Shown: positions 7,606-11,072 of the stretch, piece after piece
Layout: every line of letters starts with the position of its first letter
Numbering within the stretch: position 1 is the stretch's first letter
Assembly: GCA_023432845.1 (NCBI GenBank)
Contig: JAEZEY010000047.1
Location: forward strand, 1 to 11,072
From: Pseudomonadota bacterium
GTDB taxonomy: Bacteria; Pseudomonadota; Alphaproteobacteria; Rhizobiales; Xanthobacteraceae
Length of the DNA stretch: 11,072 bases
Direction: 5' to 3'
Made by a program: the position numbers and the translations under genes
The notes under the pieces: generated by a model
What the model was told of the DNA's origin: nothing
Seen by the model: only the letters and a program-made list of their open reading frames with translations
Databases searched by the model: none

Positions 7606-7703
7606 GTCATGCCCCGCAGAAGCGGGGCATCCAGTGATCACTGACGCTCGACGGGACCATGAAGCCCGCGGATACTGGATCGCCCGCTTTCGCGGGCAAT
7701 GAC
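7606..7703. repeat. Nested palindromic intergenic repeat (REP/BIME-like)
   Basis: Two 30-bp arms, 7606-7635 and 7674-7703, are inverted copies of each other (24 of 30 positions match by hand count), separated by 38 bp. Each arm is itself a hairpin: ATGCCCCGC-AGAA-GCGGGGCAT at 7609-7630 is perfect, and GCCCGC-TTTC-GCGGGC lies in the second arm. A perfect palindrome AGTGATCACT is at 7633-7642. The arm style (GTCAT-n-GCCCGC ... GCGGGC-GATCCAGT) matches, from memory, an abundant dispersed repeat of Bradyrhizobium-related genomes. It fills most of the gap between the amidotransferase and dehydrogenase genes and could attenuate or stabilise the transcript. Confidence 0.85.
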
Positions 7704-7707
7704 ATCG

Positions 7708-7713
7708 AGGAAG
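7708..7713 (+). promoter_or_regulatory. Ribosome-binding site of the short-chain dehydrogenase gene
   Basis: AGGAAG lies 6 nt before the ATG at 7720 and 4 nt after the palindromic repeat. It favours this start over the in-frame ATG at 7699, which lies inside the repeat arm. Confidence 0.7.
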
Positions 7714-7719
7714 ACACCC

Positions 7720-8418
7720 ATGACTTTCACCGACAAGCTCGTCCTCGTCACCGGCGGCACCGGCGCGCTCGGCGCCGCCGTGGTCGGCGCGCTGCTCGAG
7801 CAGGGCGCGCAATGCATCGTGCCCTATCGCAATGAGCCGGAAGCGCAGCGCTTCGCCCATCGCGACAACAAATACGTCGAACTGGTCGCGGCCGGCGATC
7901 TCGCGGACGAGAGTGTCGTGGACGCGCTCTATAGCGGGCTCAAGCTGTGGGCCTCGATCCACATTGCCGGTGGCTTCGCTTCAGGCTCGGTCGAGGACAC
8001 CGACAAGGTGGCGCTGATGAAGCAGATCGACGGCAATCTCGTCTCCTGCTTCCTGTGCTCCCGCGCGGCGGTGAAGGCGATCAAGGCCGCTGGCGGCGGC
8101 GGCCGCATCGTCAATGTCGCGGCCCGGCCGGCGCTGGAGCCACGCTCGGGTGCCGGCATGAGCGCCTATACGATCGCCAAGTCCGGCGTCGCCACGCTAT
8201 CAATTGCGCTGGCCGAGGAAGTGGCCAAGGACGGCATCCTCGTCAACGCGGTGGCGCCGTCGATCATGGATACACCGGCCAACCGCAAAGGCATGCCGAA
8301 GGCGAACTTCGACAAATGGCCGAAGGTCGAGGAGGTCGCGGCGACGATCGTGTTCCTCGCCTCGCCGGACAACGCCGTCACGCGTGGCGGCGTCGTACCG
8401 GTATATGGCCGCTCCTAG
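7720..8418 (+). CDS. Short-chain dehydrogenase/reductase, dihydropteridine-reductase-like
   Basis: NAD(P)-dependent oxidoreductase of the SDR superfamily, 232 residues, cytosolic. The Rossmann glycine motif TGGTGALG is at 11-18 (G12, G15, G18, the GxxGxxG form). The catalytic YxxxK is Y150/K154 in SAYTIAKSG. The usual NNAG is replaced by HIAGGFASG at 81-89. The usual catalytic serine is missing: the strand reads IVNVAARPALEP at 130-141, with alanine (A134/A135) where serine is expected. GGxGALG, AGG(F/W)xxG and A(K/R)xAL(D/E) before the tyrosine recall quinoid dihydropteridine reductase, a family also lacking the serine (from memory). NAVAPSIMDTP at 176-186 is the usual C-terminal SDR segment. 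The stop TAG lies within a CTAG at the edge of the 8415-8518 element. The substrate is unknown; a pterin, quinoid or carbonyl compound is possible. Confidence 0.88.
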   Translation: MTFTDKLVLVTGGTGALGAAVVGALLEQGAQCIVPYRNEPEAQRFAHRDNKYVELVAAGDLADESVVDALYSGLKLWASIHIAGGFASGSVEDTDKVALMKQIDGNLVSCFLCSRAAVKAIKAAGGGGRIVNVAARPALEPRSGAGMSAYTIAKSGVATLSIALAEEVAKDGILVNAVAPSIMDTPANRKGMPKANFDKWPKVEEVAATIVFLASPDNAVTRGGVVPVYGRS

Positions 8419-8463
8419 ATTCAATCACCGCTGCATTGAAACAGTGAATGAACCTAGATTTTT
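8415..8463 (+). terminator. Candidate intrinsic terminator after the dehydrogenase gene
   Basis: CTAGATTCAATCAC (8415-8428) pairs with GTGAATGAACCTAG (8444-8457) over 14 bp with two mismatches and a 15-nt loop. It is followed directly by ATTTTT (8458-8463) and more T-rich sequence. The geometry is that of a rho-independent terminator, though the stem is AT-rich and begins within the stop codon. Confidence 0.45.
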
Positions 8464-8518
8464 GCTTTGTCGCGTTTCCGGACGGCGAACCCAATTCCAC
8501 TTCGCCTGGACGCTCTAG
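8415..8518. repeat. CTAG-bounded two-hairpin intergenic element
   Basis: The 104 bases begin and end with CTAG (8415-8418, 8515-8518), with a third CTAG at 8454-8457. The left half is the hairpin 8415-8457. The right half is an imperfect hairpin, 8472-8513: GCGT ... CC ... GGCGAA (8484-8489) pairing with TTCGCC (8501-8506), GG and ACGC. The right half resembles, from memory, a very common Rhizobiales intergenic sequence of the form GCGTTTTC...GCGAACC...CCACTTCGC...ACGCTCTAG. The left CTAG contains the dehydrogenase stop codon and the right one, on the minus strand, the malonyl-CoA decarboxylase stop. Confidence 0.65.
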
Positions 8519-9873
8519 CCCGCGATCGGCACGAGTTCGAGCGGCGGGCGGACATGGCGCTGCACGCTCGACGCCGCGACCACGGTGCGCTGCTCGGCGA
8601 AGGCCTCGTGGTTCTTCTCGATGTGCTCGACGTCGTAGAGATAGTTGACCATCAGCCCGTATGACTGGGCGATGCCCTTTTCCGAAGCGTCGGCAAGCCA
8701 GTCGAGACGTTCGAGCCGCGCGCCATTGCCGAGATGGAAGCGCGCAACCGGATCGATCGGCAATCCGCGCGGCGTCTTGGCCCGGAGATAATAATAGGCC
8801 GCCGCGCGCAGCATCGGCTCGCGCATTTGCGCCACCTTCTCGGCGTCGAGCCACCAGTTGGTATCGTCGAGCACAGCCAGAGCCTGCTTGTCCGATTCAT
8901 TGAGGGCTGGCGAAATCTCCTGCCCGCGCTCGCGCTTGAGCCATTTGGCGAAAGTCGGCGCCGGCGACAAGGTGACGAGCGTCGTGAGCTTCGGCAATTC
9001 GCGGCAGACTTCCTCGACCACCTGTTTAATCAGGAAGTTGCCGAACGACACGCCGGCGAGCCCGCGCTGGCAGTTCGAGATCGAGTAGAACACCGCGGTG
9101 CGCGCCTTGTCAGGCTCGACCGGTTCGCGCTCGGGCGCCAGGATCGGCGCAATCGCCTCCGGGATATCGCGCGTGAGCGCGACCTCGACGAAGATCAACG
9201 GGTCGTCGACCATCGCCGGATGGAAGAAAGCGTAGCAGCGCCGGTCCCGCGGATCGATGCGACGGCGCAGGTCGTCCCAATCGCGGATCTCGTGCACGGC
9301 CTCGTAGCGGATGATCTTTTCCAGGATGTTCGCCGGCGTCGACCAGTCGATATGGCGCAGCACCAGGAAGCCGCGATTGAACCACGACGTGAACAGATGG
9401 ACGAAGTCGTCATCGACCGGTTGCAGGTCCGGCCGGTTCGGCAGCACGTCAATCAGTTGCTCACGCATCCGCACCAGCGCCGCGGTGCCGCCCGGCGCGA
9501 GATTGAGGCGCCGAAACAGCTCCTGCCGGCGCGGCTCGGAGGCGACGTGCAATTTGGCGGCGGTCTCGTCATTCGGATTGGCCTGCCAGGCGGCAATCGC
9601 TTCGCTGACCCGATCGCGCTGCACGCCGAAACGGGTCGCCAGGGCCTCGAAGAACGCAATGCGCGGACCGGTCGTCAGTTCGGAATAGCGGGACAGGATG
9701 TCGCGCGCGCGCGCCACGCCGGAGGCCTCGCCACGCCCCGACAGCAAATCTTCGCAAAGCTCGACGAAACTCTCCGACTGCGCCGCGGTGTCGCCGCGCC
9801 GGCCGCGGTCGAGCAGAGCCCGGCCGCGGTCCGATATCGATTGCAGGAGTTCGCCGAAAAACGAGGTGTTCAT
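8515..9873 (-). CDS. Malonyl-CoA decarboxylase
   Basis: Converts malonyl-CoA to acetyl-CoA and CO2. It has 452 residues, normal for bacterial forms. The N-terminal helical oligomerisation domain covers about 1-165, the catalytic GNAT-like domain about 166-440. Signatures are FFHPAMVDDPLIFVEVALT at 216-234, YSISNCQRGLAGVSFGNFLI at 263-282, TLSPAPTFAKWL at 301-312, RFHLGNGARLERLDWLAD at 378-395 and YDVEHIEKNHEAF at 413-425. By motif with the human enzyme, the catalytic pair is S303 and H380, both present. The ATG at 9871-9873 has AGGAG 4 nt upstream. The gene starts 21 bp after the TRAP permease stop on the same strand, so the two are probably co-transcribed; such pairing suggests malonate use, with a malonyl-CoA synthetase (MatB) expected outside the window. 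Its stop codon is formed by the CTAG at the edge of the 8415-8518 element. The matA or mcd symbol would fit. Confidence 0.95.
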   Translation of the reverse strand: MNTSFFGELLQSISDRGRALLDRGRRGDTAAQSESFVELCEDLLSGRGEASGVARARDILSRYSELTTGPRIAFFEALATRFGVQRDRVSEAIAAWQANPNDETAAKLHVASEPRRQELFRRLNLAPGGTAALVRMREQLIDVLPNRPDLQPVDDDFVHLFTSWFNRGFLVLRHIDWSTPANILEKIIRYEAVHEIRDWDDLRRRIDPRDRRCYAFFHPAMVDDPLIFVEVALTRDIPEAIAPILAPEREPVEPDKARTAVFYSISNCQRGLAGVSFGNFLIKQVVEEVCRELPKLTTLVTLSPAPTFAKWLKRERGQEISPALNESDKQALAVLDDTNWWLDAEKVAQMREPMLRAAAYYYLRAKTPRGLPIDPVARFHLGNGARLERLDWLADASEKGIAQSYGLMVNYLYDVEHIEKNHEAFAEQRTVVAASSVQRHVRPPLELVPIAG

Positions 9874-9894
9874 GACGCTCCTATCCTAGCGACT

Positions 9895-11072
9895 TTAGTT
9901 CGCAACGGGCCCCATCAAATAGTCAGGGAGCCATGTGACGATTTCGGGGAAGATACACAAGATCACGATGCAGAGCACCATCATCCCGACATAGGGCAAT
10001 GCGCCCCAGAGCACCGTCTTGGTCGGCACGTCCGGCGCTATCGCATTGACGACAAACAGGTTCAGGCCGACCGGCGGCGTGATGAGACCGATTTCCATAT
10101 TGATCGTCATGATGATGCCGAACCATATCGGATCGAATCCCGCCGCCGTGATGATCGGCAGCAAAATCGGCGCCGTCATCAGAATGATGCCCGCCGGCGG
10201 AATGAAACAGCCGGCGACGAGCAGAAACACGTTGATGAGGCCCATCAACACCCATTTGTTGACGTCCATGGCGGCGATCGCCTCCGCCAGCGTCTGGGTG
10301 ATGTAGAGTGACGTCAGCATGTAGCCGAACAAAACGGCAGTCGCGATGATCATCAAAATCATCACCGACTCCCGCGTTGTGGAACGTAGAATGTCCCACC
10401 ACTGCATCGGGTTCCACATGCGGTAGATCAGCACAGCGAACAGCACGCAGAACGCGGCGCCGACGCCGGCCGCCTCCGACGGCGTCGCAATGCCGCCATA
10501 CAGCACGTACATGACGGCGATGACGATCACGAGGAACGGCGCGATCTTCGGAATCGACTCGAACTTCTCCTTCCACGAGTAGCGGAAACCCGCCGCATAG
10601 GCCCGGAAGCCCGACTTCCAGATGTAGAAGACCGTCCAGGCCATGAAGAGCGCGGTCAGCAGCAGGCCAGGCAGCACGCCGGCGAGGAACAGGCGGCCGA
10701 TCGAAGTCTCGGTGGCGATGCCGTACAGGATGAGCGTGATCGATGGCGGGATGAGAATGCCCAGCGTGCCCCCGGCACAGATCGAGCCGGTGGCGACTTC
10801 ATCCGGATAGCCGCGCTTGCGCATCTCCGGAACGCCCATCTTGCCGATGGCGGCGCAGGTGGCGGGCGAGGAGCCGGTAAGCGCGGCGAAGATGGCGCAG
10901 GCGCCGAGATTGGACACCACCAGTCCCCCGGGCACGCGGTACAGCCAGCGATCGAGCGCGATGTACAAATCTCGCCCCGCCGGCGACGAACCGATTGCAG
11001 CGCCCATCATGATGAACATCGGGATCGAAACCAGCGTGAAGTCGTGAAGGCCCGAATAGAGCGTCTCGGCGG
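9895..11072 (-). CDS. TRAP transporter large permease, DctM type (5' partial)
   Basis: Large membrane subunit of a tripartite ATP-independent periplasmic transporter, which uses an ion gradient to import organic acids delivered by a binding protein. The frame stays open to the window edge; 391 residues are visible of a usual 425-440, so only the first 40 or so are missing. Visible motifs are FTLVSIPMFIMMG, LTGSSPAT near 65-71, GGTLGILIPPSITLILYG near 100-117, ATPSEAAGVGA, and GLITPPVGLNLFV near the C-terminus. These two conserved IPP and TPP hairpins mark the family. About ten hydrophobic segments are visible. An internal ATG at 11017-11019 is not the start, because family sequence continues upstream. 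Stop TAA at 9895-9897. Malonyl-CoA decarboxylase follows 21 bp downstream, suggesting malonate or another dicarboxylate as substrate (inference; MatPQM of Sinorhizobium meliloti is a known malonate TRAP system). The DctQ and DctP subunits should lie beyond the right edge. Confidence 0.93.
   Translation of the reverse strand, partial: AETLYSGLHDFTLVSIPMFIMMGAAIGSSPAGRDLYIALDRWLYRVPGGLVVSNLGACAIFAALTGSSPATCAAIGKMGVPEMRKRGYPDEVATGSICAGGTLGILIPPSITLILYGIATETSIGRLFLAGVLPGLLLTALFMAWTVFYIWKSGFRAYAAGFRYSWKEKFESIPKIAPFLVIVIAVMYVLYGGIATPSEAAGVGAAFCVLFAVLIYRMWNPMQWWDILRSTTRESVMILMIIATAVLFGYMLTSLYITQTLAEAIAAMDVNKWVLMGLINVFLLVAGCFIPPAGIILMTAPILLPIITAAGFDPIWFGIIMTINMEIGLITPPVGLNLFVVNAIAPDVPTKTVLWGALPYVGMMVLCIVILCIFPEIVTWLPDYLMGPVAN

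Noticed and set aside
7699..7719. ATG at 7699 as the dehydrogenase start
   Set aside because: It lies inside the palindromic repeat and lacks a Shine-Dalgarno, while AGGAAG is well placed for ATG at 7720.
8734..10311. A 525-codon plus-strand frame opposite malonyl-CoA decarboxylase and the TRAP permease
   Set aside because: It runs across two well-supported minus-strand genes and their spacer, and has an Arg/His/Asp-rich composition without domain features.

Overview
The window is GC-rich chromosomal DNA from an alphaproteobacterium, most likely a Hyphomicrobiales (Rhizobiales) member near Bradyrhizobium, Rhodopseudomonas or Pseudolabrys. This rests on the gene families, the GC-rich codon use, and two intergenic repeats that look like dispersed elements of that order. 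The taxonomic call is recognition from memory, not a search. Coding density is high. I see no tRNA, rRNA, CRISPR array, insertion sequence or prophage gene.

Layout from left to right. (1) Positions 1-728, + strand: the C-terminal half of an FbpB/SfuB-type ferric-iron ABC permease, cut by the window edge. (2) A 149-bp palindrome-rich gap. (3) 878-2809, +: an AsmA-family envelope protein, ending 3 bp from the convergent glpK. (4) 6528-2813, minus strand: a glycerol catabolism cluster in the order glpD, single-domain CheY-like response regulator, glpK. It would convert glycerol to glycerol-3-phosphate (GlpK) and then to dihydroxyacetone phosphate (GlpD). The regulator gene between the two enzymes is unexpected. 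(5) A 204-bp divergent promoter region. (6) 6733-7599, +: a class I glutamine amidotransferase, then a 98-bp nested-palindrome repeat, then 7720-8418, +: a short-chain dehydrogenase resembling the dihydropteridine-reductase type. (7) A 104-bp CTAG-bounded, two-hairpin element that supplies the stop codons of both genes converging on it. (8) Minus strand from the right edge: a TRAP transporter large permease (5' end outside the window), followed 21 bp later by malonyl-CoA decarboxylase. Together they suggest malonate or related dicarboxylate uptake and conversion to acetyl-CoA.

Most of the window is ordinary metabolism and transport. The points worth a second look are the response regulator inside the glp cluster, the CTAG-bounded element, the dehydrogenase lacking the usual catalytic serine, and several perfect palindromes in short gaps. 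I found no clear evidence of a wholly new system.
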